Part shown: positions 6,739 through 12,866 of the stretch, piece after piece | How the letters are laid out: every line of letters starts with the position of its first letter | How positions within the stretch are numbered: position 1 is the first letter of the stretch | From: an uncultured Oscillospiraceae bacterium | GTDB lineage: Bacteria; Bacillota; Clostridia; Oscillospirales; Ruminococcaceae | Length of the DNA: 15,890 nt | Assembly (NCBI GenBank): GCA_910578755.1 | Contig: CAJTSZ010000047.1 | Location: 1 to 15,890 of the forward strand | Direction of reading: 5' to 3' | Translations under genes and position numbers: made by a program | The notes under the pieces: model-generated | Told to the model about the DNA's origin: nothing | Seen by the model: the letters and a program-made list of their open reading frames with translations, nothing else | Databases searched by the model: none

Positions 6739-6768
6739 ACTATACCACAGAGGAAAGCGGAATGTCAA
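6739..6768 (-). promoter_or_regulatory. Consensus sigma-A promoter of the second ABC-F gene
   Basis: On the minus strand a perfect TTGACA (complement of 6763-6768), an 18-bp spacer and TATAGT (complement of 6739-6744). The predicted start is near 6732, so the leader before ATG 6355 is about 375 nt. It begins just after the terminator of the preceding minus-strand gene, so the transcript is independent. Confidence 0.8.
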
Positions 6769-6804
6769 GCCCTAAAACGCCTAAAGTTTTCCTAAAAAAG
6801 AAAA

Positions 6805-6833
6805 TTCCCCAAAAGGCAGGCGCCTTTGGGGAA
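6805..6833 (-). terminator. Intrinsic terminator of the 208-residue protein gene
   Basis: TTCCCCAAAAGGC (6805-6817) pairs with GCCTTTGGGGAA (6822-6833) with one bulged base and a 4-nt loop. On the minus strand it runs into TTTTCTTTTTT. It starts about 20 nt past the stop codon at 6855-6857. Confidence 0.85.
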
Positions 6834-6854
6834 CTGGCTGCCAAAAAGGGGGCC

Positions 6855-7481
6855 TTAAACCAAATAATCGATGGCTCCTTGGGCTTTAGGCGCCATTTCT
6901 GCTGCGTCGGCACAAATTTGCTGGTAGGATACAGTGCCCTTGGCGTATTCGCCATACTCCTTTTTTAGCCGTGCCAATTCGTCATTGTAAATAGAGGTAA
7001 ACACCCTAGCACGGGAAAATTCCTCTTCCGTGCTAATAGCCTTCCAGTTCCTTGACACCGGGTTGTAGGACAGTGTTTTATTTCCCTGGCTATCCCAAAA
7101 CATACAGGCGGCGTTCATTTTTCCGCCTGTCCGCCCCATACTGGCCTCGTAAATGGCTTTCCTGTCCGGGGAAACGGTTTCCCCGTGCTGCATACACAGC
7201 TGGCGGTAGGCGGCATCGTCCCTTTTTCCTGTGGAAAACTCTTTTCTTGCAAGGTCCTTTATGGCTTCCTCAAATTCTGCTTCGGACATGGCAGGCTGCT
7301 CCCGCTTGGTCATAATATTACTCCAGTTGGGTTTTACAAAAGGGAGATTAACAGGCTGGAAACGCAGGGCAAAGTTGCCGTAATCGCATTGGGCCATGGG
7401 GTCGCTGAAGCTGCTTTCGCTGCCAAGCATTTGCTGTATCATTTTTGTATATTGGGAATAGTTGTTTCTTGTTATCTGCAT
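6855..7481 (-). CDS. Hypothetical protein, 208 residues
   Basis: I do not recognise the family. The protein is soluble in appearance, with no signal peptide or membrane segment. The first 20 residues are rich in Asn, Tyr, Gln and Met (MQITRNNYSQYTKMIQQML). Residues about 68-110 are charged and probably helical; the middle has a Gly-Lys-Met/Ala-Cys patch (GRTGGKMNAACMF, about 127-139), and the C-terminal part is again helical and Lys/Glu-rich. The start is ATG 7481, with GGAGG 8 nt upstream; a longer frame back to 7634 crosses the preceding terminator and lacks such a site. It has its own terminator at 6805-6833. It lies downstream of the Cys-rich gene on the same strand, separated by that gene's terminator, so the two need not be co-expressed. 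Confidence 0.72.
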   Translation of the reverse strand: MQITRNNYSQYTKMIQQMLGSESSFSDPMAQCDYGNFALRFQPVNLPFVKPNWSNIMTKREQPAMSEAEFEEAIKDLARKEFSTGKRDDAAYRQLCMQHGETVSPDRKAIYEASMGRTGGKMNAACMFWDSQGNKTLSYNPVSRNWKAISTEEEFSRARVFTSIYNDELARLKKEYGEYAKGTVSYQQICADAAEMAPKAQGAIDYLV

Positions 7482-7594
7482 ACTGGTAACCTCCTGTTTG
7501 TATTTTCTACTATTTTTATTCGGCCAAACAGCGGCAAAAACAAGCCTAATTGACGTAACCGGATGGCAGGTTTTGGGTAAAGGGCGAGGAGAGG

Positions 7595-7642
7595 CAAAAG
7601 AGATGCCGCCCAGGGTGTTTCCCCTAGGCGGCATTGCTTTTG
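7595..7642 (-). terminator. Terminator of the Cys-rich protein gene
   Basis: ATGCCGCC (7603-7610) pairs with GGCGGCAT (7627-7634), with an inner AGGG/CCCT stem and an outer CAAAAG/CTTTTG extension (7595-7600 with 7637-7642). On the minus strand it ends CTCTTTTG. It begins 2 nt past the TAA at 7644-7646. Confidence 0.75.
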
Positions 7643-7643
7643 T

Positions 7644-8093
7644 TTACATTTTGTACAAGTCGCGGCAGCACAGCCAGGTTGGCTTGGCAAAGGAGGGCCA
7701 AAATGGGTTGCGGCAGCACCTGGGGAACAAGCCGCAGCAGCCGGAAGGGTCGCAGCAGCGCTCGTAAATTGTTTCGGCGTTCTGTGGCGGAACAATGGCT
7801 ACTGGGCGGCCGGTGCAGCCGCCGGGGCAGTTGCGGTTATCCACAAAGCAAACGCTTTTGCAGTTAGCCATTTGCTGGCGGCAGTTTTCCTCCATTTCTG
7901 CGTCTACATCGCTGTCGCAGCAGCAATTACAGCAGCAGTTGCATACGCATGGGGGCGCTGGCTGCCCACAGCTGCATCCGGCAGAAGCGGCTTCCACTTC
8001 AAAGCTGGTGTTGGTGGCTGTAGGTACGACCGCAGGGGAAACAGCTTCGGCTGTGCCGCAGGAATTGCACCTGTTGTTATGACAGTTTGCCAT
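7644..8093 (-). CDS. Very cysteine-rich small protein, 26 Cys in 149 residues
   Basis: No family recognised. The 149-residue protein has 26 cysteines in groups: an N-terminal CHNNRCNSC, a dense cluster VCNCCCNCCCD near residues 52-62, then paired Cys-Cys motifs at about 113-114, 119-120, 127-128 and 142-143. Two stretches without Cys lie between: a Val/Thr/Ala-rich segment (about 17-37) and residues about 90-110. There is no signal peptide or membrane segment. Such a composition could serve metal binding or disulfide cross-linking, as in spore-surface proteins. A spore role is suggested by the neighbouring spoIIGA and by a sigma-K-like promoter at 8140-8167, but neither is proof. The start is ATG 8093 with GGAG 9 nt upstream. 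The gene is transcribed divergently from spoIIGA and has its own terminator. Confidence 0.75.
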   Translation of the reverse strand: MANCHNNRCNSCGTAEAVSPAVVPTATNTSFEVEAASAGCSCGQPAPPCVCNCCCNCCCDSDVDAEMEENCRQQMANCKSVCFVDNRNCPGGCTGRPVAIVPPQNAETIYERCCDPSGCCGLFPRCCRNPFWPSFAKPTWLCCRDLYKM

Positions 8094-8139
8094 AAAATCA
8101 ACTCCGTTTCATGTATTGGGCGGCAGTACCGCCCTTCTT

Positions 8140-8167
8140 TATCTTATGCGCCAGCGGCCCCTGCGGT
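8140..8167 (-). promoter_or_regulatory. Sigma-K-like promoter candidate for the Cys-rich gene
   Basis: On the minus strand AC (complement of 8166-8167), a 17-bp spacer and CATAAGATA (complement of 8140-8148) fit the AC...CATANNNTA pattern of mother-cell sigma-K promoters. No better sigma-A promoter was seen. The leader holds a GGGCGG/CCGCCC hairpin (8118-8134) in front of the ribosome site. The motif is short, so a chance match is possible. Confidence 0.35.
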
Positions 8168-8175
8168 TAGCAAAA

Positions 8176-8276
8176 TTTATAGGGATTAAATCGTCCAGGC
8201 CCTTAACCCAATGCAAAGGAGTGGCCCGCGGTGCGCCCAATACCATCCAAAGGGAAGGGCGGCATTTCCCTATAAA
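8176..8276. repeat. 10-bp inverted repeat with 81-nt interior
   Basis: TTTATAGGGA (8176-8185) is exactly complementary to TCCCTATAAA (8267-8276). It ends 3 nt before the first 0A box. The interior is GC-rich and has no reading frame with a ribosome site. Significance unknown. Confidence 0.4.
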
Positions 8277-8279
8277 GTA

Positions 8280-8368
8280 TTCGGCAGTGGCAAGTATGCC
8301 TTCGGCAAACTTGGACATAAAAGGAGAAGTGCCTTCGACAACATCCCTCCGCTGTAAAAACCTATAAT
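8280..8368 (+). promoter_or_regulatory. Spo0A-activated spoIIG promoter with three 0A boxes
   Basis: TTCGGCA (8280-8286), TTCGGCA (8301-8307) and a perfect 0A box TTCGACA (8334-8340) are spaced 21 and 33 bp apart, close to two and three helical turns, so they face the same side. The last box overlaps a -35-like TCGACA that is 22 bp from a perfect TATAAT (8363-8368). An over-long 22-bp spacer with Spo0A boxes over the -35 is the known hallmark of the Bacillus subtilis spoIIG promoter. Confidence 0.8.
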
Positions 8369-8396
8369 AGAACTGCAAGGGAAGTGGTAAAACAAC

Positions 8397-9269
8397 ATGA
8401 AAACAGTTTACGTGGATGTGCTTTTGGTTCTGAATTTCATTATCAATTACTTTTTGCTGTTGGCTGCAAATCAGGTATGCGGCAGAAATAACCGCCGGAC
8501 CCGCTTGCTTTTGGCCTCCTTTGCGGGGGCGTTTTTTGCCCTCAGTATTTTTTTGCCTCCTATGGGCCAGGGCTTGCAGCTGCTGTGCAAAGGTATTGCC
8601 TCCGTAGCTATGGTTCGTCTGGCCAACCCCTGGAACGGCTGGCCGGAGTTTTTTAAGGAGTGGGCTGCCATGCTGCTGGTTACTTTTTTGTTTGGCGGGG
8701 CGTTGCTTGCCTTGCGCCTTACGGCAGCGCCAGCCTCTATGGTGTACCACAACGGCATAGCGTACTTTTCTATTTCCCCTTTGGTGCTGCTTACCAATAT
8801 TACCCTGTCTTATATTATCCTCACCTTAGCCCAGCGGCTGGGTGGCTCTTTCCACATTACCAGCGGTGTGTACGACGTGCAGCTGCAGCTTTTTGACCAA
8901 ACCATAAACTTACGGGCTTTTTTGGATACGGGCAATACCCTTACAGAACCTTTCAGCGGTTTGCCGGTTGTTGTGGGCGGCGTGGAACAGCTGCGTCCCA
9001 TTTTGCCGCAAGATGTGGTGGAGGCTGCCCTTGCCCTAGGGGATAAGCCGGTTCCAGGGCTGCGGTATGTGCCTTTTTCCTCAGTTGGAGGCAGCGGGCT
9101 GCTTTTGGCGGTAAAAGGCCAGCTCCTCCGTGTCTATTTGGCAGAAGGGCCTGCGGAAATTGAAAATTTTTATGTAGCTATCAATCCCAATAATATTGGG
9201 GATCAGCAATACCAGCTGCTGCTCAGCAGCAGCCTGATGCAAACAAAAAAGGAGACGGTTCGCGTATGA
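8397..9269 (+). CDS. spoIIGA: SpoIIGA, pro-sigma-E processing aspartic protease
   Basis: A 290-residue membrane protease that cleaves the pro-sequence of sigma-E in the mother cell after a signal from the forespore (known for the family). The N-terminal half has about five hydrophobic segments (about 6-24, 36-53, 60-75, 88-108, 122-145), starting with the typical YVDVLLVLNFIINYFLL pattern. The C-terminal cytoplasmic domain carries the catalytic motif FLDTGN (Asp177), followed by EPFSGLPVVV. Later GLRYVPFSSVGGSG and the end VAINPN also fit the family. Length is usual (about 290-310). The start ATG is preceded only by a weak GAAGTGG. Its stop overlaps the next ATG as ATGA, coupling it to sigE. 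Expression is expected from the Spo0A promoter just upstream. The frame is intact, in contrast to its substrate gene. Confidence 0.93.
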   Translation: MKTVYVDVLLVLNFIINYFLLLAANQVCGRNNRRTRLLLASFAGAFFALSIFLPPMGQGLQLLCKGIASVAMVRLANPWNGWPEFFKEWAAMLLVTFLFGGALLALRLTAAPASMVYHNGIAYFSISPLVLLTNITLSYIILTLAQRLGGSFHITSGVYDVQLQLFDQTINLRAFLDTGNTLTEPFSGLPVVVGGVEQLRPILPQDVVEAALALGDKPVPGLRYVPFSSVGGSGLLLAVKGQLLRVYLAEGPAEIENFYVAINPNNIGDQQYQLLLSSSLMQTKKETVRV

Positions 9270-10016
9270 AAACAACGGTTTCAACAGGCACAATACCATG
9301 GTTTACCCCTTTGGGACGCATATGCGCCCATTCAGGGTTTATAAAGGAACGGGCGGCTGCTTTGCTGCGGCAAATTTTGGGCCGGCGCTCCAAAAAGGTA
9401 TATTACATCAATGGGCCCGAAACCCTGCCTGCCCCTCTGAGCCGCCAGGAGGAACGACCAGTGGGCCAAGCAGCAGCTCATTGTCCACAACCTGCGGCTG
9501 GTAGTGTATATTGCAAAAAAATTTGAATCCACCGGCATCAATGTGGAGGATCTTATTTCTATTGGTACCATTGGCCTAATTAAAGCAGTCAATACCTTTT
9601 GCCCCAAAAAAAATATTAAACTGGCCACCTATGCCTCCCGCTGCATTGAAAACGAAATTTTAATGCACCTGCGCAAAAACCAAAACCGTAAGCACGAAAT
9701 TTCCATTGATGAACCTTTGAATGTGGATTGGGACGGCAACGAACTGCTCCTTTCCGATATTTTAGGTACAGAAGGGGACACCGTAAGCAAAGACTTGGAA
9801 AGCGACGCGGAACGCAGTATGCTGCTGCAGGCAGTGGAGGAGTTGGAGGAGAGGGAACGGGTGATTATGGAGCTGCGTTTCGGTTTAAAAAGCGGCAGGG
9901 AACACACCCAAAAGGAAGTAGCAGATATTATTGGTATTTCCCAATCCTATATTTCCCGCCTGGAAAAACGGATTATTGGCCGTCTGCGGGAAAATTTGCA
10001 GGATGCGCTGCAATAG
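9266..10016 (+). pseudogene. sigE: sigE (pro-sigma-E), reading frame broken near 9455
   Basis: Sigma-E is the first mother-cell sporulation sigma factor. Frame A starts at ATG 9266 (ATGA overlap with spoIIGA, GGAG 11 nt upstream) and encodes a 46-residue pro-region, the processing-site sequence VYYINGPETLPAPLS and RQEE, up to 9454. It then leaves the family and stops at 9526. From 9456 a second frame continues the family sequence, DQWAKQQLIVHNL and onward, through region 2 (FESTGINVEDLISIGTIGLI), SIDEPLNVDWDGNELL and region 4 (ISQSYISRLEKRI) to the TAG at 10016. As I recall, Bacillus subtilis sigma-E has ten residues between the matching Glu-Glu and Asp; only one base lies there here, so about 29 nt in region 1.2 are missing and the frame is shifted. 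Frame-shifting alone could not restore the lost residues. Frame B has no good internal start (GTG 9504 lacks a ribosome site). Either a real loss mutation or an assembly error. Confidence 0.82.
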
Positions 10017-10037
10017 CAGCATGGTTTTTACATATAA

Positions 10038-10080
10038 ACAAAAAAGGCGCCTGGGCTTAAAGCCCAGGCGCCTTTTTTGT
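10038..10080. terminator. Perfect 43-nt palindromic terminator after sigE
   Basis: Twenty-one bases (10038-10058) are exactly complementary to 10060-10080 around one central base; the practical loop is TAA. GGCGCCTGGGCTT forms the core and six T residues follow on each strand, so it works in both directions. It lies 22 nt past the sigE stop and would also end any minus-strand transcript from the gene-free region to the right. Confidence 0.95.
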
Positions 10081-10121
10081 TTAGCGGTTGCCTAAAGAGG
10101 AAGAAAAATGCCCGCTTAATA

Positions 10122-10266
10122 GCCCTGCCTGTCAGGGCCTTACTAAGTTCGTGGCTTTAACGGTTAAATGCCAAACACAGCCGGGGAGGCCTTGCAAAGG
10201 ATGAGAAAAAGGGCTAATCGACACTCAAAACAACGAACCAGCGCCCCCCTCTGTTTTGGCCGCTGG
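10122..10266. ncRNA. Possible structured RNA in the gene-free block
   Basis: This stretch is more GC-rich than the DNA to its right and offers several compatible helices: GCCCTG/CAGGGC (10122-10138), GTTCGT with ACGAAC (10147-10152 with 10233-10238) closing a domain, inside it GGCTTTAA/TTAAA-GCC (10153-10172) and CCTTGCAAAGG (around 10190-10200), then CCAGCG/CGCTGG (10238-10266, sharing one base). No reading frame with a ribosome site is present. A minus-strand RNA would end at the 10038-10080 terminator; no promoter was convincingly found on either strand. It matches no RNA family I can name. Pairing was done by eye and needs covariation. Confidence 0.3.
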
Positions 10267-10520
10267 TAGGTGCGCTCCCCTTTTTCAGGGTAGGAATGTT
10301 ATGTTTTGTAGATATATGGTGTAATACAGCCGCCCATGAACGTATAAACCATGTATATATATAAATATTGGCCTTAGATTAAAAAAATTGCAAGTAAAAG
10401 TTACAAAAAATTACAAGGAATATAGTGGAAACTTCAAAACACTTTTTGCTTTGAAAGTAGAAACCATAGAAAAAAGGATAAATTTTAGTGTAAAACAGCA
10501 CATTTTATAACAAAATAATG
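10267..10520. other. AT-rich gene-free region upstream of the deoR-type gene
   Basis: No coding frame with a ribosome site. It includes long A/T tracts, an ATATATATA run near 10352-10362, and an inverted repeat TTCAAA/TTTGAA (10433-10455). The composition is typical of an upstream promoter region; no specific element was recognised before the promoter at 10521. Confidence 0.5.
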
Positions 10521-10549
10521 TTTACTGTATAAAAGTATTGTGCTATAAT
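10521..10549 (+). promoter_or_regulatory. Sigma-A promoter of the deoR-type gene
   Basis: TTTACT (10521-10526), a 17-bp spacer and a perfect TATAAT (10544-10549). The predicted start is near 10556, giving a leader of about 107 nt to ATG 10663. The -10 lies inside the inverted repeat at 10537-10565. Confidence 0.75.
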
Positions 10550-10565
10550 TTTAGTGCTGCACAAT
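10537..10565 (+). promoter_or_regulatory. Candidate operator over the -10 region
   Basis: ATTGTGC (10537-10543) and GCACAAT (10559-10565) form a 7-bp inverted repeat with a 15-bp gap that contains the TATAAT and the likely start point. A protein bound here would block the promoter. Autorepression by the DeoR-type regulator is the simplest reading, but its real site is unknown. Confidence 0.45.
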
Positions 10566-10662
10566 TTGGTGCTTACAAATAGAAAAAATATAAACTTATT
10601 CCCAGCATATGGAGGTATGCCAGGGCAATGATGGTTACATTAACAGAAGAAAGGAACAGGGC

Positions 10663-11403
10663 ATGAACGTTTTAAGAAGAGAAAACATGAAAGAGTACAT
10701 CCGAAAAAAGGGTATTGTGAGCTTAAAGGAACTGACAGCCCTTTTCCCCGATGTCAGCGTAATGACCCTCCACCGGGATTTAAACTACCTGGCGGAAGAG
10801 GGCGATATTGCACGCATCCGCGGCGGCGCAAAGTACGTTGGGGAAAACCACGAGGAAATCAGCGATATTTCCAACAAATCGGAAAAGGACATTGTAGCTA
10901 AAAAAGCGGTGGATTTTGTAAAGGAGGGCAGCGCCATTTATTTGGACTGCGGTACCACCATGATGGAGCTTGCCAAAATTCTTCCCGATATGTACATCAA
11001 TGTGGTAACCTGCGGGGCCAATGTGGCCATGGAAGCGGCAAAAAAAATACACCCTACCATCAACCTTTGCGGCGGTGTGCTCAACCGCAACAACCTTTCC
11101 ACCACAGGCAGCTTTGCCGAAATTATTTTGTCTCAAATCAATATTGATGTGGCCTTTGTTTCCGCCGCAGGCTATTCCCTGGAGGGCGGTTTTACCTGCG
11201 GGTTTGAAACACAGGCTTCTTTCCGCCGGCTGCTTATAGAAAAAGCCCGCTGCGTTATTATTTTAATGGACAGTTCTAAAATAGGGCGTATGCTGCCTTT
11301 CACTTTTGCAGATATGCAGAATATAGACTACCTGATTACCGATAAAAAACCAAGCCCCGAACTGCTGGAGCTGGCCCAAAAAAACAATGTTATAGTGATG
11401 TAA
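10663..11403 (+). CDS. DeoR-family transcription regulator
   Basis: A 246-residue regulator that binds DNA through an N-terminal winged helix and senses a phosphorylated sugar through its C-terminal domain. The N-terminal helix-turn-helix is at about 5-55 (KGIVSLKELTALFPDVSVMTLHRDLNYL, then the wing IARIRGGA). The C-terminal sugar-phosphate sensor domain (about 75-240) has LDCGTTM (95-100 region), TCGANVA, LCGGVLN and AAGYSLEGGFTCG, all in family order. Start ATG 10663 is chosen because AAGGA lies about 8 nt upstream; an in-frame ATG at 10609 has no ribosome site and would add 18 unrelated residues. The next gene is a phosphofructokinase, so a glycolytic sugar phosphate is a plausible effector. 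A candidate operator covers its promoter. Confidence 0.88.
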   Translation: MNVLRRENMKEYIRKKGIVSLKELTALFPDVSVMTLHRDLNYLAEEGDIARIRGGAKYVGENHEEISDISNKSEKDIVAKKAVDFVKEGSAIYLDCGTTMMELAKILPDMYINVVTCGANVAMEAAKKIHPTINLCGGVLNRNNLSTTGSFAEIILSQINIDVAFVSAAGYSLEGGFTCGFETQASFRRLLIEKARCVIILMDSSKIGRMLPFTFADMQNIDYLITDKKPSPELLELAQKNNVIVM

Positions 11404-11431
11404 CCGTGGGCCGGCAAGGCTGCCTTGGCGT

Positions 11432-11456
11432 GACGTTTGACAATATTTTAAACGTC
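11432..11456 (+). promoter_or_regulatory. Inverted repeat between deoR-type gene and phosphofructokinase gene
   Basis: GACGTTT (11432-11438) and AAACGTC (11450-11456) flank an 11-bp AT-rich gap. A TTGACA hexamer (11437-11442) overlaps it, but no -10 follows at the right distance. It could be an operator for the adjacent regulator. It differs in sequence from the repeat at 10537-10565. Confidence 0.35.
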
Positions 11457-11458
11457 CT

Positions 11459-11480
11459 TAGTTAGGCGAAAGCCTAACTA
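11459..11480 (+). terminator. Tetraloop hairpin downstream of the deoR-type gene
   Basis: A 9-bp stem TAGTTAGGC/GCCTAACTA with a GAAA tetraloop. No T-run follows, so it is more likely an RNA-stabilising or processing hairpin than a full terminator. A long-range CGCCCGC/GCGGGCG pairing followed by GTTTT (ending near 11538) may give partial termination. Confidence 0.3.
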
Positions 11481-11605
11481 TTGCGCCCGCCAAAGCCAAA
11501 AATACAGCCCAGAGCCAATTTAGGGGCGCGGGCGGTTTTCCCCTTGTTAAGCGATGGTTTACAAAGAAATTATAAATACTGCTGTTGCAGTAAAGGAGAA
11601 TGACA

Positions 11606-12823
11606 ATGAAAAATTTACTAGTAGCCCAATCAGGCGGGCCTTCCGCCGCCATCAACGCCACTGTGGCCGGCGTGGTGGAACGGGCTTTAATCAGCCGTAA
11701 AATCCAGCATATTTACGGCGCTGTAAACGGCGTAAAAGGTGTGTTTGCTAAAAATTTTATTGACTTGCGCCAGGCCCTTTCCTCCCCGGAAAAACTGCAG
11801 CTGCTGTGCAATACCCCGGCAGCTGCCCTTGGTTCCTGCCGCCTCAAGCTCAAAGGGGAGGACCCGCAGCAGTTCCAGGAGCTGGTTTCTATTTTCCGGG
11901 AATTTAATATTGGGTATTTTGTATACATTGGCGGCAACGATTCTATGGATACCGTGGCAAAGCTTTCCCAATACATAGCCCAAAACCATATTGACGATAT
12001 TTTTGTTATGGGCGCGCCTAAAACCATTGATAATGACCTAAAATCCACCGACCACTGCCCCGGCTACGGAAGCGCCGCCAAGTATATTGCCGCTACCTTT
12101 GCGGAACTGGAACGGGACTGCCACGTGTACGATATTCCCGCTGTTACCATTGTAGAAGTGATGGGGCGCAACGCCGGCTGGCTCACGGCGGCTTCCGCCC
12201 TGGCACGGCTCAACGGCGGCCGCGGCCCCCAGCTGATTTACCTGTGCGAACGGCCTTTTGACGAAGAACAGTTTATTTGCGATGTAAAACAACAGCTCCA
12301 AAAGAGCCCTGCCGTTTTGGTTGCCGTAAGCGAAGGGGTAAAGGACGCTTCCGGCCTGTATTTATGTGAAAAACAAACCCACAGCGGCGTGGATGTGTTT
12401 GGCCACAAGCAGCTTTCCGGCACCGCAAAATACCTGGAGCACCTGGTGCAGCGGGAAGTGGGCTGCAAGGTGCGCTCCATAGAACTCAGCCTGATGCAGC
12501 GCTGCGCCTCCCACATTGCCTCCCAAACCGATTTGCAGGAATCCAAAATGCTGGGCGTTACCGCGGCGGATTGCTGCCTTAATGGGGACAGCGGGAAAAT
12601 GGCCATTGTCTGCCGTCACAGCAACGCGCCTTACCAGGTAAGCTACAGCAGCGCCGACATCCAGGGCATTGCCAACCAGGAAAAAAAGGTCCCCTTGGAA
12701 TGGATTTCCCCGGAGGGCAGCGACATTACCCCGGAACTGCTGGAGTATATGAAGCCCCTCATCCAAGGGGAAACTTACCCTAAATTTGAAAACGGCGTGC
12801 CGGTGCACCTTTCCCTGTACTAA
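11606..12823 (+). CDS. pfp: 6-phosphofructokinase, PPi-dependent type predicted
   Basis: A 405-residue cytoplasmic enzyme that phosphorylates fructose 6-phosphate to the 1,6-bisphosphate in glycolysis. It opens with the nucleotide/PPi loop AQSGGPSAAINA (7-18). YIGGNDSMDT (107-116) replaces the GGDGS of ATP enzymes, placing Asp where they have Gly. PKTIDND (138-144) holds the catalytic Asp142, with Lys139 where ATP enzymes carry Gly. MGRNAGWL (186-193) is the sugar-phosphate site. The Asp and Lys are the known marks of PPi use. The length exceeds the 320 residues of bacterial ATP enzymes and fits PPi-type ones. ATG 11606 has AAGGAG 7 nt upstream; ATG 11600 is too close to that site. A weak -10 TATAAA lies at 11571-11576. 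The gene follows the DeoR-type regulator and is followed 43 nt later by an acetyltransferase, so a short operon is likely. Confidence 0.9.
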   Translation: MKNLLVAQSGGPSAAINATVAGVVERALISRKIQHIYGAVNGVKGVFAKNFIDLRQALSSPEKLQLLCNTPAAALGSCRLKLKGEDPQQFQELVSIFREFNIGYFVYIGGNDSMDTVAKLSQYIAQNHIDDIFVMGAPKTIDNDLKSTDHCPGYGSAAKYIAATFAELERDCHVYDIPAVTIVEVMGRNAGWLTAASALARLNGGRGPQLIYLCERPFDEEQFICDVKQQLQKSPAVLVAVSEGVKDASGLYLCEKQTHSGVDVFGHKQLSGTAKYLEHLVQREVGCKVRSIELSLMQRCASHIASQTDLQESKMLGVTAADCCLNGDSGKMAIVCRHSNAPYQVSYSSADIQGIANQEKKVPLEWISPEGSDITPELLEYMKPLIQGETYPKFENGVPVHLSLY

Positions 12824-12866
12824 CAACAGCTGGTTCCTTGCAGGAACGGAAAGGAAGGCAGACAGT

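Noticed and set aside
7482..7634. N-terminal extension of the 208-residue hypothetical protein
   Set aside because: It begins in the terminator of the neighbouring gene; ATG 7481 has GGAGG at 8 nt.
9266..9526. Programmed frameshift or intervening element as an explanation for sigE
   Set aside because: The sequence is shorter than expected, not longer, and no slippery site is seen; a shift in frame would still leave about ten residues of region 1.2 missing.
11437..11465. TTGACA as the -35 of a phosphofructokinase promoter
   Set aside because: No -10-like hexamer lies 16-19 bp downstream; the bases there form the tetraloop hairpin.
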